A stretch of DNA of 64,000 bases from Sipunculus nudus. Taxonomy: Eukaryota; Annelida; Sipuncula; Golfingiida; Sipunculidae. The translations under genes were made by a program, and so were the position numbers. Within the stretch, counting starts at the first letter, position 1; the number at the start of each line of letters is the position of its first letter. Below, piece after piece: positions 49,465 to 61,273 of the stretch. The DNA lies in contig CM049311.1 of assembly GCA_026874595.1 (NCBI GenBank), positions 37,188,676 through 37,252,675 on the forward strand, given 5' to 3'. A model generated the notes under the pieces. It was not told the origin of the DNA and ran no database searches. It saw only the letters and a program-made list of their open reading frames with translations.

Positions 49465-49740
49465 ACTGTGAAGACATTTGGGTATACATAACTCTGTAAG
49501 TTAAACCATAATTATATCTTGGGAAGCTGCTTAGGAAAAACACTAGGCGTACATGCAATTGGGTAGACAAATTTGTAAGCTTTTATCCTGGGAAACTTCT
49601 TAGGAAGAAACTGAGAAGGCTACTAATAAATGAACTGAATAGACAATTGGATAGACAGTTATGTACTTTTTGTTTTCCTTGGAAGGCTACTTAGGAATAA
49701 ACTGAACATTCTGAATGTTATACATACTACATAAACTGTT

Positions 49741-50349
49741 TTGCAGTCCTAAGTAGAAGTTGTTGGCATGTTGCTCATAATTCAGTGTGTTTTTACTTTA
49801 CAATTGACACCACTGAATTGAAGAAAGCCAGCTTCCATTACCACTGAAGAAGAGAAAGTGGGCAGCATTCACCAATGAATAAAAGAATGTCCGTTCATTA
49901 TATATGAGACACTAGCTGCAAACCCTAGAGATGCTTCTGTAGAAAAGGCTCTGTTATTTTCATGAAGCCCATCAATATTTCAGCCCAGCATTAGCTCCAA
50001 CTGTCAAGGAAATGAAGAAAGATATCTGTTAGGAGAGTGGGCACCATTAAGCAGCCAATCAAAATATGACCATGTCTGGGGCATATTTTACCCAGGGTCC
50101 CTTGGGATTTATTAAAATGTCTAATGGGTCAATCCAAAGGATAAAAATATTAGCTTTATCAACAATATATTCCTTTTAGTTCCAATTGCCTACCCATATA
50201 TAAAACTCATATTTCTGCATTTTTTCATTTCTTTGTATTGCAGTCGATGGAGTACAGGGACAATTAAAGGTTCAGGCTTTATCAGAATGATTTGGGAAAT
50301 TCTAGCATGTTTACCACAGCACACACTCATTAGTCGAAACAAGAATTTA
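49741..50349. other. Unassigned sequence
   Basis: No gene or repeat is recognised. Confidence 0.4.
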
Positions 50350-50690
50350 TTGCCTCTGCCAGAAGGGTATGGGTAACTTCATCGCCTTTTGTGTGTGTGT
50401 GTGTTTGTTCACAACATAACTCAAGCAGTCATGGACAGAATCTCATGACATTCTCAGGGCATTTCGGGAATGGGCCAATAAAGAATTGTTTTGGTGTGGA
50501 CCCAGCACATGATTCGGATTCAAGAACATCATCAAAGAATATTTACAGTATGAATGTGGTCATTTATGCATGAATGAACCTCGGAATATGAGCCAGATAA
50601 GTGAATGCAAACATGGTTTTGTGAGCATCCCACAATAGGGATCCCTTCAAAAGGGTGGAGGCTTGCATTCCTTAAAATGCTGATTTCTAG
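50350..50690 (+). mobile_element. Rolling-circle-type element with CTAG end (copy 2)
   Basis: The left end is GCCTCTGCCAGAAGGG, followed by (GT)n at about 50390-50405. The right part has 'ccttcaaaagggtggaggc', a decayed inverted match to the left end, then the hairpin GCATTC-CTTA-AAATGC (one mismatch) and TGATTTCTAG. Same orientation as the copy at 45149, about 5.2 kb away. Confidence 0.7.
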
Positions 50691-52830
50691 TCTTGCATGC
50701 ATTGTAGTCTGCTATATGCACCATGATATACCACAGTACGGTCCTCAAACTTTTGTATTATATTCTGTGAATCAGAAAATGTTTATGGCCTCAGTTTTCA
50801 TTGTATTAAATAACATATAGTTTGTTATCAAGGTTGTAATAATTTCATATTTATTAGGAATAATATACACATTCAATGTATTTTATTACAGAAATAATGT
50901 ACGACACTATATTCTTCAATTAGTCCACAAACACACAGACATTTTCTTCTTACTCTGGGGCCCAAAAGATGTAGCAGGACAAAAAATGTGTAATTTTGCA
51001 AACTCTTTTATGAATATTTGTAGGGATTGAGGAAAGAGGGCTAGTTACATGAAACTAATTTGGTGCTCATTCTGATAACATATCCATATTGGTAACCATA
51101 TTATTATGAAATTGGACAATGTGTTTTTCCTGACCCAGAGCCAATGCCATTCTCTGGTATTAAAGGGCAACTTATGTTCCAGTGAACAGATATGGAGAAT
51201 TGGGGATTGTGACAAACATTCCCCTTGGCTAACTTGAACTGACATATTTCTTGTGTAAGACAAATCCGGTGGAGCTATATTTGTAGTCTCAGACTGCTTA
51301 TTTAGTTCTTCTGGGAATTTTATTTTCCTGATTATTACATATAATTCCTTATGAAATTTGTATGCCCAGAGTTTTAAATGCATGCATGGACCTACATTAG
51401 TTAAATGAGACTTCACTATGACCTCTTAATAGCTAATGGGCATAGACAGCCATGGTCATGAATAAATCATTAACCACATGGTGAATGCCCAGTCACACAG
51501 GAAACTACCAGACAGTGTCCATTATGGACACATATGCATGGTTATATATGGGACACTTAGGATGTCTTGACAGCTAGCAGTAAAGAGAAGCGTAGGTATA
51601 CTTAGCTGTTTTGAATGCAAAACAGGTTTCAAGACCAGGCAAAATTGAAATTAATACAAGCATTATTTAAAATTTGAAATAAAAAGTAGTTAAAACTTCA
51701 CCAGACTGCTTTTTAGCCAGACTTACCTCCATTCTAGAACTGGGCACATATATCTCCAAAAATCTCTTTTGATTTAATTTTCATATCACATACATATGTA
51801 GATTAAACTTACCGATTACAAGTATTACCCAGGGAATCCTCCCTCTCCCTTAATGGCACATTTTGTACTGAAAGTGCTGTTTGTTTTCCTGTTTGATTAC
51901 TGTTTGTGCTTATGAGATTAGTGCTAATTTCACAGTCATAACTTAATGTTCATTCTTTTGCATTTTTTAACTGGACAGCTATCACACAATGGGTTTGAAT
52001 TAAGTTATAATCACTTTTACTATGTAGTTTAACTTTTAATTGACTTTTCATAATATTTTGGCTTTATATAACAATAATAGTTTATATAAAAATTATTTAG
52101 AGTGATTAGTGATTCATCTGCATAATTAAATTGTTTATCACCGACCAATCATATATATTAAATTTGATTGTTTTATTAGCTATTTAGAGATTGCAAGATA
52201 ACAGTTGTATGTAGTTTTTGCTTATGAGGACTTTAGCTTAGGCACTGAAGACCATAAAAGACATATTTTCATGTAGTCGAAATAATTAAGCTGCATAAGG
52301 TTACAAGCAACATGAAATGGAATATGAAGAACAATAGAATGGAAATAATAATATATTTTGTACAGATTGATTTGTCAATACTTAGTTATTCAGCATTCGA
52401 ACAACATTTGTGAAATTTCACCACAGTCATTTACAGTACGTATTAATTTTGGCAGATCTGGTCTGGTTGCATAGTTGGTTTCAAACTGATAGGGATTTTT
52501 CTTCTCATGTCTTTTATTTAGTCTTATAATGAAGATCTTTGTTATTTTGTCAGCAGGTATGACTGAATCCAACACTGACTTTATCATAAATTTGTTTTAT
52601 GTATATATACTATTTTGTAAAATTGAGAAAATTTTAAAATATTCACCATGATTGCATGTTTATACTACCTATATATAGAAACCATATATAGCTCTCCATC
52701 ATAAAATTAAATGTTGAAATAGTTTTAGAAACTGTGGTTGGAAACAATTCATATGAAATACAGACTATTTAAATTGCCAAGTAATAAAAAAACTAACCTT
52801 TTTTCCATATGCGAGGATTATTTAACCCTT
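50691..52830. other. Unassigned; possible old group-A debris at 51690-51800
   Basis: 'ctttttagccagacttacc..gatttaattttcatatcacatacatatgtagatt' resembles the interior of group-A elements. A minus-strand frame of 123 codons at 51045-51416 has no recognisable domain. Nothing else is seen. Confidence 0.4.
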
Positions 52831-52885
52831 ATAGACAGCTGAGCACTGGGATAGACAGCTGAGCACTGAGACCCATAGTTCATTT
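52831..52885 (+). mobile_element. 3'-end remnant of the AGCTCAGCTGACT group
   Basis: ATAGACAGCTGAGCACTGGG is repeated in tandem, the second time followed by 'agacccatagttcattt', a decayed form of the group's 3' hairpin and terminus. A 21-bp duplication of the right inverted repeat has occurred. Confidence 0.6.
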
Positions 52886-53005
52886 ATTCTTTTCATCAGT
52901 CTCAGTTTTCAATTGCCTGTGGCAGAAACAGACAAATTAAAATGCCATTTGCTGGATGTGCTCAATAAGGCTTCTTCAGTAACTAATTTTCTCTATCTCT
53001 TGCAG

Positions 53006-53200
53006 GTGTATGGAGGAATTTGGAAAATAAAAGGAGACTTTGAGGCAAGGTTGTGACAGACAAGCAGTTCTCTCAAACTGGCCAGTTCATTATTGGAGAG
53101 CCATAAGCAATCACAGTCTGCCAGCCAATAGGGATTACAGGTCAAGATTGAGTTTGTCCCAGCACTGTCAAAGCCGTCAATAGATCACACTTTGCCGCAG
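53006..53200 (+). other. Candidate untranslated exon
   Basis: The left edge has a strong acceptor pattern: a branch-like 'taactaat', then 'tttctctatctcttgcag'. The right edge is CAG followed by GTAGGT, a near-consensus donor. The 195 bp between are more GC-rich than the surroundings and have no copy in the window. All three forward frames contain stops within the first 60 bp, so it could only be a 5'-UTR or non-coding-RNA exon. No promoter or further exon was found. Chance pairing of splice-like signals is possible. Confidence 0.3.
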
Positions 53201-53717
53201 GTAGGTGCTTCAAGGCATCAAGTCAACAATAGGCATTTGATTTGATACTGTATAGTGGTATATTGATTTTAGCATGTCACACGCAGGTTTGGTCAGTGCA
53301 GTGATTTTATCGACATTTTCATGCCTTTCATTTCCTGACAACATAGTCAGATCAAGAAAAGGCTAAGATTTGTGGCATTTCTTTGGTGAATGGAAACTCT
53401 GGTTATCCCCTTCAGGTCCATTTTCTTCCTGGGGCTGAGCAGTTGCCTGTACTGTTACTGTCCAGATGTCTCCATGTCTACCAGATCTGATCATGAAAAG
53501 ATGTCCTTCCTTTACGTTTAAGACTGGCTTCTGCTTCAAGGGAGAGAAATGGTGAAAGAACTCTCACTAATGAGGAGTTCCCTCAGATGGATGGCATTGT
53601 TGTAAGGTTAGCCTCAGAGGATTTTCTGTGAGAAAATTACCTGTGCTATCTTCAGAAATCAATGAATTTTCTGTTTTATAATAGAAAGTTTAAAGGCTGA
53701 AAAGGGTTTGCATTTTT
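53201..53717. other. Unassigned, relatively GC-rich sequence
   Basis: The composition is less AT-rich than most of the window, but no open frame, repeat or motif is convincing. It could be intron following the candidate exon. Confidence 0.35.
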
Positions 53718-55631
53718 AGCTCAGCTGACTATAAGTCATCTGAGCTATAGTCGTGGTCCATTGTCCGTCGTCCGTCCGTCTGTCCGTCCGTCCGTCGTGC
53801 CGTCCGTCCGTCCGTAGATGTGGCACGTTTTGAAACCGTAAGACCTAGGAATCCGAAATTCAGCATAATGTTAGATGTCCCCAAGATCTCCTACCAAGCC
53901 GAAAACTGGGTCTTTGCGACTTCGTTCCTTTGAGAAATTAAGGAAAAACCTCAATTTTTTATTTAAATCCTATTTTCACACTTCAGGACTGCCTAATTTC
54001 AAAACCACTCATCTGTTTTTCCTCATATTAACCATAAATATTCTTCTATATAGTTCCTATGTACATGCCAGAAATTAAGTCTGTTAAGTATAAATTCTTT
54101 AAGTTATGGGCCCAAACATAATGGACTTTGTAAAAAATCAGGAAAAATATTTACTCACTTAACATGAAAAATTTTGAAACTAGAGTCTATTTTCCCAAGT
54201 ATATAACTATGTTTAATTAAGATTCAATTGTTTACCCAAAATTAGATCTGAATTTTGTAAATTTTTTAAGTAATTAGCATAAAAACAAAATCAGTACCTT
54301 AAATTTTGCCCAACTTTGACCATGGCACGTTTTTTTCCTGTAAGTACCATTGATTTAATTTTCACAGCATGTAAACATAAATATTTAATTTGTTTAAATC
54401 TGAAATTTGGAAGTAAAAGCTTGAAAATTAAGCTAGTTATTGATTTTTTTCTTGAGGCTCTATTGTAGTCATTTGCTTTGATTACAGATTACAGATGCAG
54501 GGTCCCACTCCAGGTCACTGGAAGTCAGCTATGCCAGGGTTTCTGATTTGTTACAGTCACTGGGGGAGATCCCCTGCTGTGACAGGTGTACAGTTATTCT
54601 GATATCACCACCCCAAACCCCCCCCCCCCCCCCCCCCCGCAAACCCAACCCACCAAGTGTTTTGCAGTATTGTTATTGTTTTCACTGTATCTCCTTATTG
54701 TAATGCTGTTTCCACTCTGATATGCAAAAACTTTCCTTAAAAAAGTAATTCAAGGTGTAATCCAGAAGATGCAATGTTGTGTAATGTAGCATTTTTAAAG
54801 AAATCATTTTTCTTTTAAATGATTTTACCAATCATAATGGAACCCATCAGTTTGCTTAAATTATGATAAAATATGAAGCACATTATGGATAAATAAAGAC
54901 ACAATTCAAAATTGTGAAATCTAAATCAAGTATTTTTTTTAGACATTTATTGTTTTGCAGATTTAAAAGATATATTTTTGTGGTAAAAAATAAATAAACA
55001 TTTGTATGCATGATGTGGTGTTATCTGACAAGATTGAGATTTATGTTGATGCAATTGAGAATTATGAATCAACTTTTATATTCAGATATATATGTTATAT
55101 TGAAAATGTATAGAAATATAAACTTAAATTAAAAAAAAAATTGATGTGATAAAAAAATGAGGATTTGTTACAAACATTTGTTCATTATTTTCCTGCATCA
55201 GCAGAATTTGAGATCAGGCTTTGTTTGCCATGTTTTATGTTGTTAATTAGTTATATTTCAACTGTATACATTTAAAAAAAAAAACATATTTAATAATTTA
55301 TATTATACAAAAAAAAGATTTGATTGAACAAATGTGTAAACTACTGAAATGTCAATAGTTAATCGAAAAGCCAACTAATGATCATGGTAATTGTACAGAT
55401 CATTTGTTCACAAACTGCTCACATGCTTCAGTTTCAACATTAGGAAACACATGGTCAGGTCACAAAATATTATTTGCAACAATTTCTTGCTCATCAATAC
55501 AAACCAATCATATAAACCAACCATGGCCTTTATAACCTCTTCCTCTTACACTTTATCTCCATTTGATATTATTTTAGATTTTTACCTTCAAGGTTAACGT
55601 CAGCTGAGCACAGTGACCCATAGGTCCCTTG
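53718..55631 (+). mobile_element. Full-length Helentron-like element, shorter form (copy C)
   Basis: The 5' end, microsatellite (here with an interrupting CGTGCC) and first module match the elements at 2158 and 37023. The second module is absent. The interior from about 54480 differs and has a C21 tract (54618-54638). The right end is CAGCTGAGCACAGTGACC, CATA, GGTC, CCTTG. The left end again follows TTTTT. It is the best reference for the host element interrupted at 56556. Confidence 0.78.
54618..54638. repeat. C21 homopolymer
   Basis: An uninterrupted C run followed by G. The related element resumed at 62300 has a C-rich tract at the corresponding place (about 62648-62660), so the tract is probably ancestral to this form. 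Confidence 0.85.
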
Positions 55632-56035
55632 TTTTACTTTAGGACTTAAAAGGCATTACTGACTCAGACTTCATGAGTACTTTTTACTTTAACAGCTGTC
55701 TGTGGGAGAACATTAAAAGTAAAAAAATTTCAAATTTTGAATATAATATACCTTTTCTTAGTGTAAAAAAATATTTGAAGACAATATATAAAATGAAATC
55801 TAGAAGGCTTAATAAAGAAATACCATTATTTCCTATCTATTTTTCCCTTCATCCCCCTCCAATAGAGAAAATTTTAAAAAGTGCAAGGAGTGGCAATCTC
55901 ATAGGTAATTGTTCCATGGAGCCCATCCCTGCCACCAGTTTGAGCCACCACCATCTGAGACAGGTTCAAGTGAACTAGCTATTGAATAAAGTAATATTTT
56001 CAGGTTATTCTTATATTGCAAATTTATCATTTATT
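55632..56035. other. Unassigned sequence between two elements
   Basis: A 101-codon open frame at 55673-55978 has basic and hydrophobic stretches but no recognisable domain. No repeat is seen. Confidence 0.4.
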
Positions 56036-56555
56036 AGCTCAGCTGACTATAAGTCATCTGAGCTATAGTCGTGGTCCTTTGTCCATCATCTGTCCGTCTG
56101 GCCATCTGTTAACAGGGCAGGTTTTGAAACCGTTAGACCTTCGAATCCAAAATTTTGCATACAGTTAGATGTCCCTAAAATCTCCTACCATACTGTGAAT
56201 TGGTTCACTAAGGCTTCATTCCTTGGAGATTTTAAGGAAAAACCATTGTTTTCCATTAAAACCCATTGTTACAGTTCAAGACTGCCTAATATCAAAACCA
56301 CTGATCTGAATTTGATCAAAATAAATGTGCTTATTCTTCCATTCAATTCCTATGAACATACAAAAAATTAGGTCAGTATTGCGTAATTTGATGAAGTTAT
56401 GGGTCCAAAAATAATGCACCTTGTAAATAATCAGGAAATATATTTACTCATTTAGCATAAGAATTGCGAAGCTAGAGATTATTTTCAGAGATATAACTTC
56501 GTTTAATCAAGATTCAATTGTATACCAAAAATTAGATCTGAATTTTGCAATTTTT
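56036..56555 (+). mobile_element. Outermost nested element, left part (copy D)
   Basis: The left end AGCTCAGCTGACT follows 'ttt att'. The sequence runs through the first module ('ctgcctaatatcaaaaccactg') to 'gatctgaattttgcaa' and then breaks where the element at 56556 begins. Copy C continues from this point with 'ttttttaagtaattagcat', and that text resumes here at 62300. The small open frame of this module is closed by an early TGA. Confidence 0.8.
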
Positions 56556-58207
56556 AGCTCAGCTGACTATAAGTCAACTGAGCTATAGTCGTGGTCCATT
56601 GTCCGTCGTCTGTCCGTCTGTCATGCCGTCCGTCCATCTGTCGGTTCGTCTGTCTGTCCGGATGTCCGTATGTAAGACTGGCACGTTTCGACACCATTGG
56701 ACCTACGAATCTGAAATTTGCCATACAGTTAGATGTCCCAAAAACTCCTACCATGCCGAAAATTGGGTCAATAGGACTTCGTTCCTTTGAGATATTAAGG
56801 AAAAACCTCAATTTTTTATTAGAAATCTATTTTCAAACTTCAGGACTGCCTAATATCAAAACCACTCATCTGGTTTTCTTCATATTTACCATAAATATTC
56901 CTCTATATAGTTCCTATGTACATGCCAGAAATTAAGTCAGTATTCTTTAATTTAAGTTATGGGCCCAAACATAATGGACTTTGTAAAAAAATCAGGAAAG
57001 ATATTTGGTCACTTAAGACCAAAAGTGTTAAAGGTAGGGACTTTTTTCAGTAATACAACTTTAATTGATCAAAATTTAATCGTATACCAAAAATTAGATC
57101 AAAATCTGTTAAATTTTTTCAAATATTGGCAAAAATATAAAATTGGTACCTTAAATTTTGCCCAAGTTTGACCATGGCACGTTTTTTTCCTGTAAGTAGT
57201 GTGGATTTGATTTTCACAGCATGTTTTTGTTAGCATTTTGTCTGTTAACACCAAAAATTTGAAACCAGTTGATCAAAAACTGTAGATTTAATTCAAGTTT
57301 TCAAGCACCATGTCACATCAAGTTTACATCAAGCTAGTGTTCTGCAGTTTGCTAGAGCTCATGAGCTCCCCAGCTTCAGCTCTAAGTTCCTTAAATTTAG
57401 CATACAGTTAGATGTCTCCTACCATGCCAAGAATTTTATCACTAGGACTTAATTCCTTTGAAATATTAATGAAAAACTTCATTTTTACATTAAAAACCCA
57501 TTGTTACACTGTAAGACTGCCTAATATCAAAACCACTGATCTGACTTTGATCATATATAATATACATATTTTTCTATACATTCACTATGCACATGCCAGA
57601 AATGATGTCAGTATTGCATAATTGTTTTAAGTTATGGGCCCAAACATAATGCACTTTTTAAAAAATCAAGAAATATATTTACTCCCTTAACAAGAGGATT
57701 GCTGAAGCCAGAGATTTTTTGTCAGGGATGTAACATTATTTAATCAAGATTCAATTGAATACCAAAAATTAGTTCTAAATTTTTCAAATTTTATAAGCTA
57801 TTAGTACAAATATAAAATTAGTACCTTAAATTTTGCCCAACTTTGACCATGGCACGTTTGTTTCCTGAGAGCACTGTTGATATAATTTTCATATCATGCA
57901 CACATAAGGATTTCATCTTTGTAGTTTAGAAAGCTGAAAGAAATTGGCCAAATATTGTAGCTTTTATTAATGTTTATATGAGACCATGTCAGACCCAGGC
58001 TTAATCCAGCCCCTCTTCAGTCACCTGTATGTTGACCTTGTTGACCTTTCATCAGATTATGCATGCTTGAGCGAAGCATACACTGGGGCAGCCAGGCAGC
58101 TAATGCCCAGCCACAGTTGATCCAGGTGTCCAACCCAACTCATCTAGTAGTTGTTTTGAAAAGCAACATAACAATAAACAATAAATTAATAATTTTGTAT
58201 TGTTTTT

Positions 58208-61200
58208 AGCTCAGCTGACTGAAAGTCATCTGAGCTATAGCGATCACTCTTTGTCCCTCGTCCGTCTGTCCGTCTGTCCGACTGTCCGTCAGTTAACCAG
58301 GCACAAATCGTAACCGCTGGACCTAGAACCTTGTAACTTGGGATTCTGAGAGGTCCATAAAAAATCTCCTTGGAAACCAGAAATTAGGTCTCTGTTACCC
58401 ATATCCTTCGAGCTATGTGGCCCCAAAGTACCCCCCAGAAAAGTCAAAAATTTCATACAAAAACTTCAATATCTCATTAACTACTTGACTGATGGTCATG
58501 ATTTTTGGCGTACATATTGATCATGAGATGTTACATCACTTCCTGCAGGCTGGTGGCGCAACCTGTATTTTTCGATTTTTTACGAATTTTTTTCTCTATT
58601 TTTGAGACCTTTAAAAATGTGAACATCTGTTAACAAGGCACAAATCATAAAGACTGGACTTAGAATCTTAATTCTTGACACACTGAGAGGTCCATGAAAA
58701 ATCTCCTTGGAAACCAGAAATTAGGTCTCTGTTACCCATATCCTTTGAGCTATGGGGCCCCAAAGTACCCCCCATAATAGTAGAAAATTTCATACAAAAA
58801 CTTCAATATCTCAATAACCACATCACTGATGGTCTTCATTTTTGGCATACATATTGATCATGAGATGTTTCATCAGTTTGTGCAGACTGGTGGCGCAACC
58901 TGTATTTTTCAATGTTCACGAATTGTTTTCTCCATTTTTGAGACCTTTAAGGATGTAGTTATCTGTCAACAGGGTACAAATCGTAACGACTGGACCTAGA
59001 ATCTTTGTTCTTGACACACAGGGAGACCCATGATAAGTCTCCATGGAAACCTGAAATTTGGTGTCTGTTACCCATATCCTTTGAGCTATGGCACTCCAAA
59101 GTACAGCTCAGAATAATGGAAAATTTGATACAAAAGCTAAAGTATCTGAACAACTAATGCAGAGATAACCATAATTGTTTGCATGGATATTGATCATGGA
59201 ATGTTTCATAAGTTTCTGCAGACTGGTGGCACCACCTGTATTTGTTCGGTTTTTTTAACAAATTTTTTCTGTATTTTTGAGACCTTTAAAGATATGAACA
59301 TCTGTTAACAGGGCACAAATCATAAAAACTGGACCAAGAATCTTCATTCTTGACACACAGGGAGACCCATGAAAAGTCTCCATGGAAACTTGAAATTAGG
59401 TCTCTGTTACCCATATTCTTTAAGCTGTATGGGTCCAAAATACCCCCCCCCAAGAATAATGGAAAATTTGATACAAAAACTGCAGTATTTCAATAACTAC
59501 AACACTGATGGTCATGAATTTCGGCATACATATTGATCATGAGCTGTTCCATCAGTTTCTGCAGACTGGGTGTGCCACCTCTATTTTTTTTTCAAATTTT
59601 TACGAATTTTTTTTCTTTTTTTTGAGACCTTTAAAGATGTGGTTATCTGTCAACAGGGTACAACTGGACCTAGAATCTTCATTCTTGTCATGCAAGGAGG
59701 CCCATGAAAGGTGCCTGTGGAAACTTGAAATTAGGTCTCTGTTACCCATATCCTTCAAGCTATAGGACTCCGAAGTATCCCTCAGAATAATGGACAATTT
59801 GATACAAAAACTGAAGTATCTGAACAACTAATGCAGAGATCACCATGATTTTTTGCATGGATATTGACCATTAAGTGTTTTTGTTAGTTTCTGCAGACTG
59901 GTGGAGCCACCTGTATTTTTGTATCCGCCAAAACGAAGTTTTGCGGATACTATGTTTTTGACCGAGTTCCTCCGCCGCGGCGGCGTTCGTTTCCAGAGAG
60001 CTCCTCGGAGACTAATGGACCGATTTTTCCCAAACTTACACCTATTATCGGGTCACATGTGAACTGGTGCCTAACCAATTTGCATTGACCTCTGACCTTT
60101 CCTCTCTATCCAGTGTCCATTTGTGGGTCTGTTTCCACTCATAAACCCTCATATCTTGGGAACCGTTTGACCGATCAGGAAATAAAATTGATACAAATGT
60201 AGCCCTTTGATTGCTTTATAACATACACAAAAAATGGTGGCGCCACCTGTAACCATGTTTGCACAGTGTCCATCTGTTCATCTGCCTTGGGTTAAAATCA
60301 CTCATATCTCTGCAGTGAATTGACTAATTCACCTGAAATTCGTCATGTGTATACATCCAGGATAGCTTTCTTGATTTTATGACAGGTGGGGCCACCTACG
60401 TTCACATTCACGCTGATGACATCCAAGCTTATATCTTGGGAACCGTTTGACCGATCAGGAAATAAAATTTATACAAATGTAGCCCTTTGATAGCTCTGTA
60501 ACATACGCAAAAAATGGTGGCGCCACCTGTAACAATGTTTGCACAGCGTCTGTCTGTTAGTCTGCCGTGGCCTAAAATTACTCATTTCTCTGTAGTGGTT
60601 CGACATAACTGCCTAAAATTTTGCAGGTTTATACATCGTGGACAGCTTTCTTGATTTTATGACAGGTGGCGCCACCGACATTCTAGTTAACGCTGGACAC
60701 ATCCAAGCTCATATCTCAGGAACCATTTGACCGATTGGGCCAAAATTGTGCATGTGTTTAGATCTCACATAGGTCTTTATCATACACAAAACTGGAGGGG
60801 TTTCCTGCAAAGATTTTTGCACAGTGTTTGTCTGTTTGTCTGCCATGGGCAAAAATCGCTCATATACATGTAGTGGTTTGACTTTTCTGCCTAAAATTTT
60901 GCAGGTGTATACAACTTGGACAGCTTTCTGGATTTGTGGTAGGTGGCACAACCTACATACACATTTAGGCTGCAGACATCCATGCTAATATGCAACATAC
61001 CTCACTCTAGTTCCCCTTGCCACTCAATCCATGCCTCACTATCCGATTTTGGCAGATACATGTAGTCACTTGTCGGTTACCCGTATTCTAGTTTTAAAAG
61101 TTTACACATTTTTCTCTATTTTTGAGATATATAAATACAGACTAAATCTTGGCCTGTTGGTTAATCTGTTTGATGTTTCAGTTGAATGGGTATATACTAC

Positions 61201-61273
61201 CATTCTGATGATAAAATTTCCTTTTGCGAATCTCTTCCCAGTCAGCTGAGCGTCATGACCCATGGGTCACTTG
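58208..61273 (+). mobile_element. Third-level nested element, module form (copy F)
   Basis: The left repeat GCTCAGCTGACTG (from 58209) and right repeat CAGTCAGCTGAGC (61239-61251) match exactly. TGACCCATGGGTCA and CTTG close it. About five ~330-bp modules follow the microsatellite, each with 'acaaatc.taa', 'ttgacac.cagggagac', 'aggtctctgttacccatat' and 'gcagactggtggcgcaacct'. The element at 20156 has fewer modules, so module number varies between copies. The break at 59921 lies after 'ccacctgtattttt', and the module resumes as 'ttttaaaagtttacacatttttctctatttttgaga'. Confidence 0.85.
59921..61091 (+). mobile_element. Innermost nested element, GTATCCGCCAAAAC group (copy 3)
   Basis: A near-perfect 5' hairpin, GTATCCGCCAAAAC-GAA-GTTTTGCGGATAC, spans 59921-59950. 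The right inverted repeat TTTTGGCAGATAC (61047-61059) matches the left with one difference. The end is CCGTATTCTAG then TTTT. The interior alternates 'cgtccatctgttcatctgcc' and 'gctcatatctcgggaaccgtttgaccgat' phrases, each followed by GGTGGCGCCACCT. It is the most complete copy of its group and, being innermost, inserted after the three elements around it. Confidence 0.82.

Larger units (their letters stand above)
48105..49740 (+). repeat. ~70-bp minisatellite, split by a SINE and a MITE
   Basis: The unit reads roughly 'aaactgagtagacaattggg' then 'tagacaattctgtaagcttt' then 'tatcctgggaaggctactta'. Units are visible at 48110-48346, 48640-48700, 48830-48960 and 49500-49740. The interruptions are the SINE at 48347 and the MITE at 48961, so the array predates both. 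About ten diverged units remain. Confidence 0.8.

Noticed and set aside
51045-51416. 123-codon minus-strand frame as a gene
   Set aside because: It is outside tandem repeats and therefore looked at closely, but I see no domain, signal peptide or splice support.
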